Assembly: GCA_022825065.1 (NCBI GenBank)
Contig: JAJDYR010000022.1
Coordinates: 223,021 to 287,020, forward strand
Direction: 5' to 3'
Source: a bacterium
GTDB lineage: Bacteria > UBA8248
Length of the DNA stretch: 64,000 bases
The position numbers and the translations under genes were made by a program. Shown piece after piece: positions 24,387 to 33,310 of this stretch; the stretch's first letter is position 1; each line of letters starts with the position of its first letter. The notes under the pieces were generated by a model, which was not told the DNA's origin, did not search any database, and worked only from the letters and a program-made list of their open reading frames with translations.

Positions 24387-26819
24387 CTATAAGCCCGCAT
24401 CCCGAACCTGGCCCGCGCTCCTCGAACGGGCGGGCTTCCAGTTTCTGAGCAACAAGGTGTTCGACACGACGGATACGGAACTGAACGCCATGGCCGCCCC
24501 CGCGACGATGGGGCTTAAAAAACCAAAAGCCGCGAGAGGGATGCCGAGAATGTTGTAGAAAAACGCCCAGAACAGATTCTGGCGGATTTTCCTCATCACG
24601 GTCTTCGAGAGGTGAACCCCCGCCACGACGCCCATCAGATCACCCTGCATCAGCGTGATGTCCGACGCCTCCATCGCGATGTCCGTCCCCGAGCCGACCG
24701 CGAAGCCCACGTCCGCGGCGGCCAGTGCGGGAGCGTCGTTGATGCCGTCGCCCACCATGCCCACTTTCTTGCCGCCTCGCCTGAGTTGTTCCACCATGGC
24801 CGCCTTTTCATCCGGCATCACGTCCGCCATGACATGCGATACGCCCGCCTGCGCCGCCACGGCCTGCGCCGTGCGCTCGTTGTCGCCCGTCAACATGTAG
24901 ACTTCGACACCCATGCCCTGTAGAGCCGCAACCGCTTCCGCCGAGTTCTCCCTCAGGGTATCGGCGACGCCGATGACGCCCAGCAGGCCCCCGTCATCGG
25001 CGGCGAGGATCACCGTTCTCCCCTGCGATTCGAGGCGGTGAATCTCATCGACAAGTCCAGACGCTCCCACGCCGCGCTCCGCCAGGAACTTCTCGTTGCC
25101 CAGATAAACTTTCCGCCCACCCACCTCCGCTTCCAGGCCGTGCCCCGGAAAGGCGCGGAAATCCCGCATTTCGAGCAATTCAACCCCGCGCGCTTCCGCC
25201 TCATCGACTATCGATTTGCCCAGCGGATGCTCGGAACCCCGCTCCGCGCTCGCCGCGAGCCTGAGCAACTCCTCTTCGGTGAGTCCGCCGAGCGGCAATA
25301 TGTCGGTCACCACGGGCGTCCCCCTGGTCAGCGTGCCCGTCTTGTCCAGTATGACGGCGTCGAGCCTGTGCGCCGTCTCCAGGGACTCGCCGCCCTTGAT
25401 GAGAACCCCGGCCTCGGCCCCTTTGCCCGTGCCCACCATGATGGCCGTAGGCGTCGCCAGGCCCAAGGCGCACGGGCAGGCGATGACCAAAACGGCGACG
25501 GCGTTGATGAGCGCCGGCGTGAACGGCCCCGCAAAGTCCCAAAGAATGTACGTGACGAGAGCGATTCCCAGCACGATGGGCACGAACACCCCCGAAACCC
25601 TGTCCGCGGTGCGCTGGATCGGCGCCTTGGAGCCCTGCGCCTGCTCCACCATGCGGATGATCTGGGCCAGCACCGTTTCCTTGCCCACCCTCAAGGCCCG
25701 GAACTTCACCGCCCCGTCGATGTTGAGCGTGGCCCCGGTGACGGCGTCGTCCACGCCTTTCGCGACGGGAACGCTCTCGCCCGTCAGCATCGACTCATCC
25801 ACGGAAGTGGCGCCCTCCAGGATAATCCCGTCCACGGGGTATTTTTCGCCCGGCCGCACCATGACGACGTCGTCCACAACCACTTCACCCACGGGAACCT
25901 CGCGTTCCTCCCCGTCGCGGAGCACCCGCGCCGTCTTCGCCTGAAGGCCCATCAGCTTCTTGATGGCTTCGGAAGTTCTGCCCACGGCGCGTTCTTCGAG
26001 CACTTTCCCGAGCAGGATGAGCGTGATCAGGACAGCGGACGCCTCGAAATACACATGATGCCCGCTCAGACCCCACAGGGTCACCACGCTGCTGTGCAGC
26101 CAGGCCGCGCTCGTGCCCAGGGCGACGAGAACGTCCATGTTCGCGCCGCCGCCCATGAGCGAATGGTACGCACCCCGGTAAAACCGCCGGCCCACGATGA
26201 ACTGCACGGGCGTGGCGAGCGCGAACTGCCACCACCTGGGCAATTCCCATCCCCCCGCGCCCGGAAGCATGCCCGCCATCTGGAAGAGAAGCGGCGCGGA
26301 CAAAACAGCGGAGAGCACGAGCAGGCGCACGCTTTTCCTGAATTCGCGCTCCCGTTTCAGTTTCTCCGTATCCTGTTCCTCATCCATCACGGGGCGGGTC
26401 GAATACCCCGCCCCGGCCACATAATCGAAAATATCATCCGCGCGAGCGACCGCCGGCTGGAACTCGACTCGGCCCTGGGCCTTCGAGAGGTCCACGCCGG
26501 CGGACACGACGCCATCGAGCTCCCTCAATTGCTCTTCCAGGCCAGCCGCATCCGCCGCGCTCTTCACCCCCTCTATCTTGAACTCGACGAGAGTATGCGG
26601 AACGCGGAATCCGGTTTTCTCCACTCTTCTGGTGATGTCGGCGGGCGTGACCTGGGCGGGAACGAATTCGACCTGAGCGCGCGCCAGGGCCAGATTCACA
26701 TTCGCGCGCAACACGCCGTCAAGCGCGCCGAGTCGCTTTTGCAACCTCGCCGAGCAGGCGGCGCAAGACATGCCTTCGACCGGAAATTCGAGCGTTTCGG
26801 GAATGGAATTTATCGACAC
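24387..26819 (-). CDS. copA: Copper-exporting P1B-type ATPase
   Basis: The 810-residue Cu(I) P-type ATPase has two N-terminal HMA domains, the first with GMSCAAC (Cys 19 and 22). The second (about 75-140) has [12 protein letters not shown] where MxCxxC is expected and so cannot bind metal in the usual way. Eight membrane segments include the ion-binding CPCALG (about 447), then phosphorylation site DKTGTLTRG (about 490), actuator TGES, nucleotide-binding HPLGKS and hinge [10 protein letters not shown] (about 691). The start is GTG with AGGAGT five bases upstream, in the tail of the HtrA gene. It exports Cu(I) across the inner membrane. Confidence 0.95.
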   Translation of the reverse strand: MSINSIPETLEFPVEGMSCAACSARLQKRLGALDGVLRANVNLALARAQVEFVPAQVTPADITRRVEKTGFRVPHTLVEFKIEGVKSAADAAGLEEQLRELDGVVSAGVDLSKAQGRVEFQPAVARADDIFDYVAGAGYSTRPVMDEEQDTEKLKREREFRKSVRLLVLSAVLSAPLLFQMAGMLPGAGGWELPRWWQFALATPVQFIVGRRFYRGAYHSLMGGGANMDVLVALGTSAAWLHSSVVTLWGLSGHHVYFEASAVLITLILLGKVLEERAVGRTSEAIKKLMGLQAKTARVLRDGEEREVPVGEVVVDDVVMVRPGEKYPVDGIILEGATSVDESMLTGESVPVAKGVDDAVTGATLNIDGAVKFRALRVGKETVLAQIIRMVEQAQGSKAPIQRTADRVSGVFVPIVLGIALVTYILWDFAGPFTPALINAVAVLVIACPCALGLATPTAIMVGTGKGAEAGVLIKGGESLETAHRLDAVILDKTGTLTRGTPVVTDILPLGGLTEEELLRLAASAERGSEHPLGKSIVDEAEARGVELLEMRDFRAFPGHGLEAEVGGRKVYLGNEKFLAERGVGASGLVDEIHRLESQGRTVILAADDGGLLGVIGVADTLRENSAEAVAALQGMGVEVYMLTGDNERTAQAVAAQAGVSHVMADVMPDEKAAMVEQLRRGGKKVGMVGDGINDAPALAAADVGFAVGSGTDIAMEASDITLMQGDLMGVVAGVHLSKTVMRKIRQNLFWAFFYNILGIPLAAFGFLSPIVAGAAMAFSSVSVVSNTLLLRNWKPARSRSAGQVRDAGL

Positions 26820-26828
26820 GTCATACTC

Positions 26829-27977
26829 CTAGCCCAGGGCCTGTAGCTTTATGTTTATGCTCATCTCGCTGCCATCGCGCATCAATCGCACTTCCACCAC
26901 GTCGCCCACCTTGTGCGCATCGAGGGCGTCCAGCAGGTCATCGAGCGAAGTGATGGAGTGCTCTCCCACGCCGACAATCACGTCGCCGAGCACGAGGCGG
27001 CCTTCCCGGTTTCTCCCGGTGCCGCGCAACCCCGCGCCTTCCGCCGCGCTGCCTTTTTGCACGCGGATGATCAGTACGCCCCGCACGCCGAAGCGCTCCG
27101 CCGTACCCTTGTCCGCCACATGGATGCCGAGCCCGGGCCTGATGACGCGGCCATGACGGAGCAACTGGGGCACCACCCGGTTCACCGTATCCACGGGAAC
27201 CGCAAAACCGATGCCCGCGTTGGAGCCCGAGGGGCTGAAAATAGCGGTGTTGACGCCTATCAGGCGCCCGGCGCTGTCCAGAAGAGGCCCCCCGGAATTG
27301 CCCGGATTGATCGCGGCGTCGGTCTGGATGACGCCGCTGATCTTGCGGCCCGACACGCCGTTGATCTCACGCCCCAGAGCGCTGATGATTCCCGTCGTGA
27401 GCGTCTGGTCCAGCCCGAAGGGATTGCCGATGGCGAACACACGCTGGCCCACCTGCAGGTTCGCGGACTGGCCGATGGCGATAGGCTTCAAGCGATCCCT
27501 CGGCGCGTTGATGAACAGAACCGCCAAATCCTGATCCGGCGCCCCGCCCACCACGCGCGCATCCCACTCGGAATTATCCGCCAGGGTGACGCGCAGGGCG
27601 CTCGCTCCCTGGATGACGTGAAAATTGGTGATGACGTGGCCCTGATCGTTCCAGACGAAGCCCGAGCCCGTGCCCTGCGGAATCTCGAACAGATTGAGGC
27701 TGAACCTGTCGCGCCTCATCGCCAATCTCGTGATGTAGACGACCGACGGAGAGGAGAGACGGAAAAGCTCTATGTTGGATTTTTCCTCGGCGGCGAGATC
27801 CCCGCGCGGGGTGACGACGCGGGGCACGGCGTCCGGATCGTGGAAGTTGTCGAAATATCCCCTGGCGAAAAGCCACGCGAGTACAACACCCGCAAAAAAT
27901 ACGCACCAGACGAACCATCGCCATGCGCCGGCATACACGAGACCTCCGCGCCTGAATTCACGACCTCCCCCGTTCAT
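26829..27977 (-). CDS. HtrA/DegP-type trypsin-like serine protease with one PDZ domain
   Basis: A 382-residue envelope protease. A single N-terminal membrane anchor (about 20-38) precedes the trypsin-like domain with catalytic triad His120 (ITNFHVI), Asp150 (PDQDLAVL) and Ser228 (NPGNSGGP). One C-terminal PDZ domain (about 275-378) follows, as in DegS or Deg-type single-PDZ proteases. It would degrade or sense misfolded periplasmic proteins. It overlaps the TetR stop (ATGA) and runs into copA with a nine-base gap, so protein quality control and copper export appear to be coexpressed. Confidence 0.92.
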   Translation of the reverse strand: MNGGGREFRRGGLVYAGAWRWFVWCVFFAGVVLAWLFARGYFDNFHDPDAVPRVVTPRGDLAAEEKSNIELFRLSSPSVVYITRLAMRRDRFSLNLFEIPQGTGSGFVWNDQGHVITNFHVIQGASALRVTLADNSEWDARVVGGAPDQDLAVLFINAPRDRLKPIAIGQSANLQVGQRVFAIGNPFGLDQTLTTGIISALGREINGVSGRKISGVIQTDAAINPGNSGGPLLDSAGRLIGVNTAIFSPSGSNAGIGFAVPVDTVNRVVPQLLRHGRVIRPGLGIHVADKGTAERFGVRGVLIIRVQKGSAAEGAGLRGTGRNREGRLVLGDVIVGVGEHSITSLDDLLDALDAHKVGDVVEVRLMRDGSEMSINIKLQALG

Positions 27978-28606
27978 TCCGACTCCTCACTCCGCGTCCA
28001 GGGCAGGCTCATGAAAGCACGCTCGCAGTCTGCGCGCAAAGAAGGCTCATCCCGGGAGCACCTCGCGATGATATGCGCGCCCTGAATCTGGGAGAAATAA
28101 GAACGCGCGAAAACAAGCGGGGTGATACGCCCCGGAAGGTCTCCTTCTTTCTGGGACTGCGCCAATACGAGGGCGATTCTCTCGAAAACGCCGTCCCACA
28201 CCTTTTTCAGCTTCACGCGCATCTCCTCGTCCAGGGCGCTGAGCTCGAGCGAGAGGTTCCCGATGGGGCATCCGCAGCACGGGGAATCCTGAATCGGCAT
28301 GCGGGCGTAGGACTCCGCCAGACGCCTGATTTTCTCACGCCCCCTCGCCTGAATATCAAACGACGGAGAGAGGTAGTTTTGATGAAGAAGCGATTCGTAA
28401 TGATCGATGACGGCGAGCCCCAGGTTCTTCTTGGAGCGGAAAAAATAATACAAACTCCCCCGGTTCACCCGGGCGGCCTGCGCGACCATATCGAGCGACG
28501 TGGCGTGAAAACCATTTTGATAGACGAGCCGCGCGGCCGCATCTATGATTTTTTGTTTCGTCGCGGACGCCTTGGGGCCTTTGGGCGTCGCCGTTGCTGA
28601 TTCCAT
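27974..28606 (-). CDS. TetR/AcrR-family transcriptional regulator
   Basis: The 210-residue regulator has an N-terminal TetR helix-turn-helix: ATKQKIIDAAARLVYQNGF, then TSLDMVAQAARVNRGSLYYFF (about 38-58; shown split) and the usual KKNLG helix. The C-terminal ligand domain contains CCGCP (about 113-117), which could respond to thiol-reactive compounds or metal. It is the first gene of the htrA-copA-copZ operon, with its operator and promoter 60-90 bases upstream, so autoregulation of the whole operon is likely. TetR control of copper export is less common than MerR (CueR) or CsoR. Confidence 0.9.
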   Translation of the reverse strand: MESATATPKGPKASATKQKIIDAAARLVYQNGFHATSLDMVAQAARVNRGSLYYFFRSKKNLGLAVIDHYESLLHQNYLSPSFDIQARGREKIRRLAESYARMPIQDSPCCGCPIGNLSLELSALDEEMRVKLKKVWDGVFERIALVLAQSQKEGDLPGRITPLVFARSYFSQIQGAHIIARCSRDEPSLRADCERAFMSLPWTRSEESE

Positions 28607-28661
28607 TCCCTATTACTCCGATCCGTTGGAAACCGCCTGGTGAACAGCAACCCACCGGAAA

Positions 28662-28690
28662 AGGATAATTTATTTTAGTTAGTCAGTCAA
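28662..28690 (-). promoter_or_regulatory. Promoter of the tetR-htrA-copA-copZ operon
   Basis: On the minus strand TTGACT (28690-28685) and TATCCT (28667-28662) are separated by 17 bases. The -35 lies inside the 22-base palindrome at 28674-28695, so a repressor bound there would block RNA polymerase. Confidence 0.65.
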
Positions 28691-28695
28691 CTAAA
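28674..28695. promoter_or_regulatory. Palindromic TetR operator
   Basis: TTTAGTT (28674-28680) and AACTAAA (28689-28695) are perfect inverted arms around AGTCAGTC. The shape and place, directly upstream of a TetR-family gene and over its -35 box, fit an autoregulatory operator. Confidence 0.75.
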
Positions 28696-28731
28696 TTTTT
28701 GTCTATCCGCAGAAACCGGCGTGAAAATTCA

Positions 28732-29670
28732 TTATGTGGAAAGTTCTCGCAAATGCGCGACGACGGAGCGCTCCAATGCGTCGAGGTTGTATCCGCCCTC
28801 GAGAAGACAGACAAGCCGCCCCTCGCAGAGGTTTTCGGCAAGCGCCCTCACCCACTCGGTCAGACGGGCGAACCCGGCTTCGGTGATCATCAGCCCCCCG
28901 AGCGGATCGTCTCGGTGCGCGTCGAACCCCGCCGATACGACGACCGCTTCGGGCCCGTGCACCTCGATGGCGGGGATGACGCTCTCCTGAAACCTCGCCA
29001 GATATTGCTCCTCGGGCGTTCCCGCTGGGACGGGAATGTTGAGCGTCGCACCCTCGCCCGCTCCTTCTCCGGTCTCGCCTGCGAGCCCCGTACCGGGGTA
29101 GTGGGGATGCTGGTGCAGGGAGACGAAAAGCACGTCCGGATCGCTCCAGAAGATATCCTGCGTGCCGTTTCCGTGATGCACGTCCCAATCCACCACGGCG
29201 ATTTTCCGGAGGCCGTGTTTTTCCTGCAGATACCGGACCAGGATGGAGGCGGTGGCGAACAGGCAGAAACCCATGGATTGATGGGGCAAGGCGTGATGGC
29301 CCGGCGGTCTGGCGGCGCAAAAGGCGTTATCGGCTTCACCGGCCACGACGGCATCCGCCGCGCTCAGGGCCGCATCCACGGCGGCGAGGGCGGCCTCATA
29401 GCTACCAGGGCCTGCCAACGTGTCGCCGCCATCCAGAACGCACCTGCCGCCTGCGCACGCTTCTCGCACGAAGCGGTGGTGCGATTCCTCATGCACCCTC
29501 AGAACCCACTCCTCAGCGTCGTGAGGCTTAATCTCCATGTGTTTGAGCGATGGAACTTGCGGGAGAATTCTCTCGGGCGCCAGGCGTCTTGCGCGCTCGA
29601 CGTTCTCCACATGCCGGCCGTTGTCGTGCATGAGAGATTCGGGCGTCCAGAAATACGCGGTCCGGCTCAA
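28732..29670 (-). CDS. Histone deacetylase-family deacetylase (AcuC/acetylpolyamine amidohydrolase type)
   Basis: This 312-residue protein belongs to the arginase/deacetylase fold HDAC family. Zinc and charge-relay motifs are complete: RPPGHHA (about 119-125), GFCLF, DWDVHHGNGT (about 160-169), then SAGFDAHRDDPLGG (about 247-260) and LEGGYNL (about 290). Bacterial members remove acetyl or acyl groups from polyamines, acetoin-related enzymes or other amides. Its ATG overlaps the stop of an ABC permease gene (ATGA), so it is coexpressed with a peptide-type transporter, suggesting that an imported acylated compound is deacylated. Confidence 0.9.
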   Translation of the reverse strand: MSRTAYFWTPESLMHDNGRHVENVERARRLAPERILPQVPSLKHMEIKPHDAEEWVLRVHEESHHRFVREACAGGRCVLDGGDTLAGPGSYEAALAAVDAALSAADAVVAGEADNAFCAARPPGHHALPHQSMGFCLFATASILVRYLQEKHGLRKIAVVDWDVHHGNGTQDIFWSDPDVLFVSLHQHPHYPGTGLAGETGEGAGEGATLNIPVPAGTPEEQYLARFQESVIPAIEVHGPEAVVVSAGFDAHRDDPLGGLMITEAGFARLTEWVRALAENLCEGRLVCLLEGGYNLDALERSVVAHLRELST

Positions 29671-30584
29671 TGGAGTCTCACCCTTGGGTCGAGGACGGAA
29701 TACATCATGTCAACGATGAGGTTCAAAGACACGAAAATCAGGGCGGTGATGGTCACCGAAGCCTGCACAAGCGGGAAATCCTTGGCGTAGACGGCCTGAA
29801 TCAGGAGCCTACCCACGCCCGGCCAGGAGAAAATCGTCTCGACGATCACCGCTCCCCCCAGCAGATGCCCGAATTCCAGGCCGATGATGGTGATCACCGG
29901 AATCAGGGAGTTTCTGAGCACGTGCAGGTTGACGACGGCCCACTCGGAGAGTCCCTTCGCGCGGGCGGTCTTCACGTACTCATGGCGCAGCACCTCCAGC
30001 ATGGAGCTTCGGACCACCCGCGCATTTCTGGCAATCGAGTAGGTGGAAAGCGCGATGGCGGGCAGCACCAGATGCTCCCAGCCGCCTCTCCCGCTGACGG
30101 GCAGCCACCTCAGACCCACCCCGAAGACGAGGATCAGCATCAAACCGAGCCAGAAAACAGGCATGGATTGTCCAAGGAGCGCGAATAGCATCCCCCCGTG
30201 ATCATACGGAGAGCCGCGCTGCGTCGCGCTGATGATCCCTACCGGAAACGCCAGGATGACCGAGAGAAGCAGCGCCACCAGGGCGAGTTCCAGCGTCGCC
30301 GGCAGACGCTCCATGATGAGTTCGAACGCTGGCTGGCGGTAGCGCAGGCTTTCTCCGAAATCACCCTGCACGGCCCGGCCCACGTAGCGCGCGTACTGGA
30401 CGAACCAGGGCTTGTCCAGACCCAGGTCTTCTTTGAGCTTCTGGACCTCCTCGACCGTCCAGTCCTCGCCCACCATGGTGTCGGTCGGGTCGCCCGACAG
30501 GAACAAGACGGCGAACGAGATAAAGCTCACGCCGACTACGACCACGACGGCCCGAAGAAATCGTCTGAAAAGATAGGCGCCCAT
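29667..30584 (-). CDS. Peptide/nickel-type ABC permease (DppB/OppB-like)
   Basis: A 305-residue permease of the DppB family with an N-terminal membrane segment, a long first periplasmic loop (GEDWTVEEVQKLKEDLGLDKP) and about six membrane segments. The EAA coupling loop is around RHEYVKTARAKGLSEWAV (about 200-217), and the C-terminus DMMYSVLDPRVRL is typical. The gene is three bases after the receptor gene and overlaps the deacetylase gene. It pairs with the DppC-type permease at 32157. Confidence 0.92.
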   Translation of the reverse strand: MGAYLFRRFLRAVVVVVGVSFISFAVLFLSGDPTDTMVGEDWTVEEVQKLKEDLGLDKPWFVQYARYVGRAVQGDFGESLRYRQPAFELIMERLPATLELALVALLLSVILAFPVGIISATQRGSPYDHGGMLFALLGQSMPVFWLGLMLILVFGVGLRWLPVSGRGGWEHLVLPAIALSTYSIARNARVVRSSMLEVLRHEYVKTARAKGLSEWAVVNLHVLRNSLIPVITIIGLEFGHLLGGAVIVETIFSWPGVGRLLIQAVYAKDFPLVQASVTITALIFVSLNLIVDMMYSVLDPRVRLH

Positions 30585-30587
30585 CGT

Positions 30588-32135
30588 CTATTCTTTCGTT
30601 TCTTTCAACCGAATCGTGGGCAGGTAGATTCTCTCGTCCGGCCTCGGGGTCCATTGCGTCCTGGCGCTCAAGCCGAAAAAATCATACTGGTTCCAGAGAA
30701 ATACCCACGGGCTTTCTTCATGAACGATGCGCTGCATCCGGTAGCTGATCCGCTTGCGCTCGGCGGGGTGGAACGCCTGACCGAGCATCTTGTAATTTTG
30801 AATAAACTCCCGGTTTCTCCAGGCGGTGAGGTTCGCAAAAAGGTTGGGCCTCAACACGCCCAGGTCGAGTTCTTCGTTGAAAGCGGAGCTGAACCCGTGA
30901 AAATAAAGCGGCGCCAGCGTCTTTTTTCTTCTTCTGGCGAGAAAAACGGACCACTCCAGGGGAATCACCTCCACGCGGACTCCCACGTCGCGGAAATAAG
31001 CCGCCAAAAATTCCGCCATCTCCTTTCCTTTCAGATACCTGGAAGTGGGAACCTCGAGTTTCACCTCAAATGGCTTTCCATCCGCCTCCAGGACACCGTC
31101 CCCATTCGTGTCCTTGAGGCCGGCCTCGGCGAGGAGCGCTTTCGCCTTTTGAGGGTCGTAGGCGTACGCCTTGATATTCGGGTCGGCGTTCGGGGGATTC
31201 ACGATACTCTTCATCCGGGAGCCGTGACCCAGAAAAACGTTCCTGACGATGGCTTCGAAATCAATCGCGTGGTTCAGCGCCCGGCGAACGCGAGGGTCGC
31301 CGAGCACCCCGTGATCCGTGCGAATCCCCAGATAAATCCTGCGTCCCCCCCGAGCACCTTTGAGCTGGAGACCCTCTTCTCTCGCCAGAATGGTTTTCGA
31401 TTGATCGGGCGAGATGTTCATGATGACGTCGGCCCCGCCCGTCTCAAGCTCCCCGATGCGGGCCGAAGCCTCGGCCACTGGACGCCAAACCACTTTTTTT
31501 ATGGCGGGCTCACCCCGCCACCAGTTCTCGTTGGCCTCCATCTCGACGTGGTCGTCCTTGACCCATCTCACCAGCTTGTAGGGCCCCGAGCCCACGGGTT
31601 TCTTCAACAGTTCCTTGGGCGGGGTCGATGAATAATACCCGGGCGGCAGCATGAACGCGTTCACCATCCACACAGGCAGGGTGGCGACCGGGCGCTTCGT
31701 GTGAATCTTCACGGTGTGTGAGTCCACTTTTTCTATCTTGTCCAGGAAAATCCGCCTGTACACGGTGATGCGCGGCTTGAGTTTCCTGTCCCGCATCCGC
31801 TCGAAGGTGTAGCGCACGGATTCCGCATCGAACGGCTCACCGTTATGAAACTTCACACCCTTGCGTAGATGAAACGTCCAGACCTTTTTCGTCTCGTCCA
31901 CCTCCCAGCGTTCGGCCAGGGCGGGCCCCAGCGTCATATCGCCGCGCCGCTCGATGAGCGGGTCGAACATGTTCATCAATATGCTCCACTCGATGGTGGC
32001 CGTGGCGAAATGGGGGTCGAGCGTATTGGCTTCCACCGAGAGGAGAACCGTGAAGGGGCCCTGTTTCGCTTCGCGGCCGCAGGCGGCGAGCGCCACGAGC
32101 AGCAGGCAAAATCCGCACAACAAGGCCCTTTTCAT
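30588..32135 (-). CDS. Peptide-type ABC transporter receptor lipoprotein (DppA/OppA family)
   Basis: The 515-residue family 5 solute-binding protein has a lipoprotein signal (MKRALLCGFCLLLVALAAC, Cys at 19), so it is membrane-anchored. Family signatures are LDPHFATATIEW, NMFDPLIER, LAERWEVDETKKVWTFHLRKGVKFHNG (split for length, about 70-96) and ADVIMNISPD. The C-terminal lobe has WQ-like FLWNQYDFFGLS. It lies between the two permease genes rather than at the operon head. Possible ligands include peptides, polyamine conjugates or opines. Confidence 0.92.
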   Translation of the reverse strand: MKRALLCGFCLLLVALAACGREAKQGPFTVLLSVEANTLDPHFATATIEWSILMNMFDPLIERRGDMTLGPALAERWEVDETKKVWTFHLRKGVKFHNGEPFDAESVRYTFERMRDRKLKPRITVYRRIFLDKIEKVDSHTVKIHTKRPVATLPVWMVNAFMLPPGYYSSTPPKELLKKPVGSGPYKLVRWVKDDHVEMEANENWWRGEPAIKKVVWRPVAEASARIGELETGGADVIMNISPDQSKTILAREEGLQLKGARGGRRIYLGIRTDHGVLGDPRVRRALNHAIDFEAIVRNVFLGHGSRMKSIVNPPNADPNIKAYAYDPQKAKALLAEAGLKDTNGDGVLEADGKPFEVKLEVPTSRYLKGKEMAEFLAAYFRDVGVRVEVIPLEWSVFLARRRKKTLAPLYFHGFSSAFNEELDLGVLRPNLFANLTAWRNREFIQNYKMLGQAFHPAERKRISYRMQRIVHEESPWVFLWNQYDFFGLSARTQWTPRPDERIYLPTIRLKETKE

Positions 32136-32156
32136 GCACGAGTTCCCTTCCGAAAC

Positions 32157-33116
32157 CTACATGTCATCGCCGAGACGGGGATCCATGTAGTCCCTCAGCC
32201 AGTCGCCGATGAGGTTGATGCTCAGAACCGTCGCCATGATGGCGAGACCCGGGAAAGTCGCCATCCACCACGCGCCTCTCAGGTATTCGCGCCCTTCGGA
32301 CAGCATGCCCCCCCAGGTGACGACCGAAGGCGGAACGCCGAACCCCAGAAAGCTGAGCGAGGATTCGGAAATGATGTTTCCCGCCACGGCGAAGGTGGCG
32401 ATGACGATCAGAGGCGAGAGGGTGTTGGGCAGTATCTGCATGAACAGTATGCGGTACAAGGGGTAGCCCAGGGCGCGTGTGGCCTCCACGAATTCGCGCT
32501 CCCTTATCGAGATGACCTGTCCTCTCACCACGCGGCCGTAAGCCACCCACCGGCTGATGCCCAGCACCACGATGATGTTGAGCAGGCCCGGCCCGACGAC
32601 CGCCATGATCGTGAGGGCCAGGAGCATAAAGGGAAACGCCAGTTGAATCTCGGAAAACCCGCTGATGAGATCGTCGATTTTTCCGCCGAAAAAACCGGAA
32701 ACAAGTCCCAGAACGATGCCGATCACTCCTGAAATCACCACCGAACTCAAACCCACGAGAATGGAGACGCGGCCCCCGTACATGAGCCGGCTCAAAACGT
32801 CCCGGCCCAGCGCGTCGGTTCCCAGAAAATAGCGCGCGCTTCCCCCCTCCACCCAGACAGGCGGCTTCAGGCGCAGGTTGACGTCCACCAGGCTCGGGTC
32901 TTGCGGCACAATGAGAGGGGCAGAAAAAGAAACGACCACCAGCAGGATGAGAAAAACGCCCCCGAGCATCGCCGGTTTGGCGCGCATCAAGCTGCGGCGG
33001 AATTTCGCCCACCGGAGCTCCGATTCCGACATTATCGGGTATACATCCGGTTCAGAGGCCGACTCGGGCATATTTCCCTGTTCAGACATTCGCCTGCTCT
33101 CGCGTCTTGTTGACAT
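32157..33116 (-). CDS. Peptide/nickel-type ABC permease (DppC/OppC-like)
   Basis: A 319-residue DppC-type permease. After a hydrophilic cytoplasmic N-terminus (about 1-45) it has FLGTDALGRDVLSRLMYGGR (the hallmark of DppC, about 115-134), the coupling loop REREFVEATRALGYPLYRIL around 205-224 and a C-terminal GDWLRDYMDPRLGD. An alternative start at 33089 (MSEQGN) is also possible. No DppD or DppF ATPase gene is in this operon, so ATPases must come from elsewhere. Confidence 0.9.
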   Translation of the reverse strand: MSTRRESRRMSEQGNMPESASEPDVYPIMSESELRWAKFRRSLMRAKPAMLGGVFLILLVVVSFSAPLIVPQDPSLVDVNLRLKPPVWVEGGSARYFLGTDALGRDVLSRLMYGGRVSILVGLSSVVISGVIGIVLGLVSGFFGGKIDDLISGFSEIQLAFPFMLLALTIMAVVGPGLLNIIVVLGISRWVAYGRVVRGQVISIREREFVEATRALGYPLYRILFMQILPNTLSPLIVIATFAVAGNIISESSLSFLGFGVPPSVVTWGGMLSEGREYLRGAWWMATFPGLAIMATVLSINLIGDWLRDYMDPRLGDDM

Positions 33117-33310
33117 ATTTCGTGAGTTGAGCCGCTCCGCATCCTAGCATAGCGGAACGCGCGTTGCAGAAGCCCCGGGGGTGGAATCGCCGTCCCCTGA
33201 AACGTCGATTCATGTTGATATCCGCAAGGCTATCGAATTAGAATCGCCTGTTTTTTGATTTTGAGGCCGTCTGATCATTCATACTGCTTCCCGAAGAAGG
33301 AAAGTTTTCC
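33117..33310 (+). other. Divergent leader between the peptide transporter and ATP-grasp cassette
   Basis: This 194-base region separates the minus-strand permease from the plus-strand cassette. Apart from the promoter candidate at 33215-33244 and an AAGGAAAG ribosome site near 33298, I see no gene or structured RNA here. Confidence 0.5.
33215..33244 (+). promoter_or_regulatory. Candidate sigma70-type promoter of the ATP-grasp cassette
   Basis: TTGATA (33215-33220) and TAGAAT (33239-33244) are separated by 18 bases in otherwise AT-richer DNA, about 60 bases before the TTG start at 33311. Each box matches five of six consensus bases. Confidence 0.55.

Noticed and set aside
25038..26846. 602-codon plus-strand open frame opposite copA
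   Set aside because: It is antisense to a complete P-type ATPase with all motifs and has no recognisable domain.
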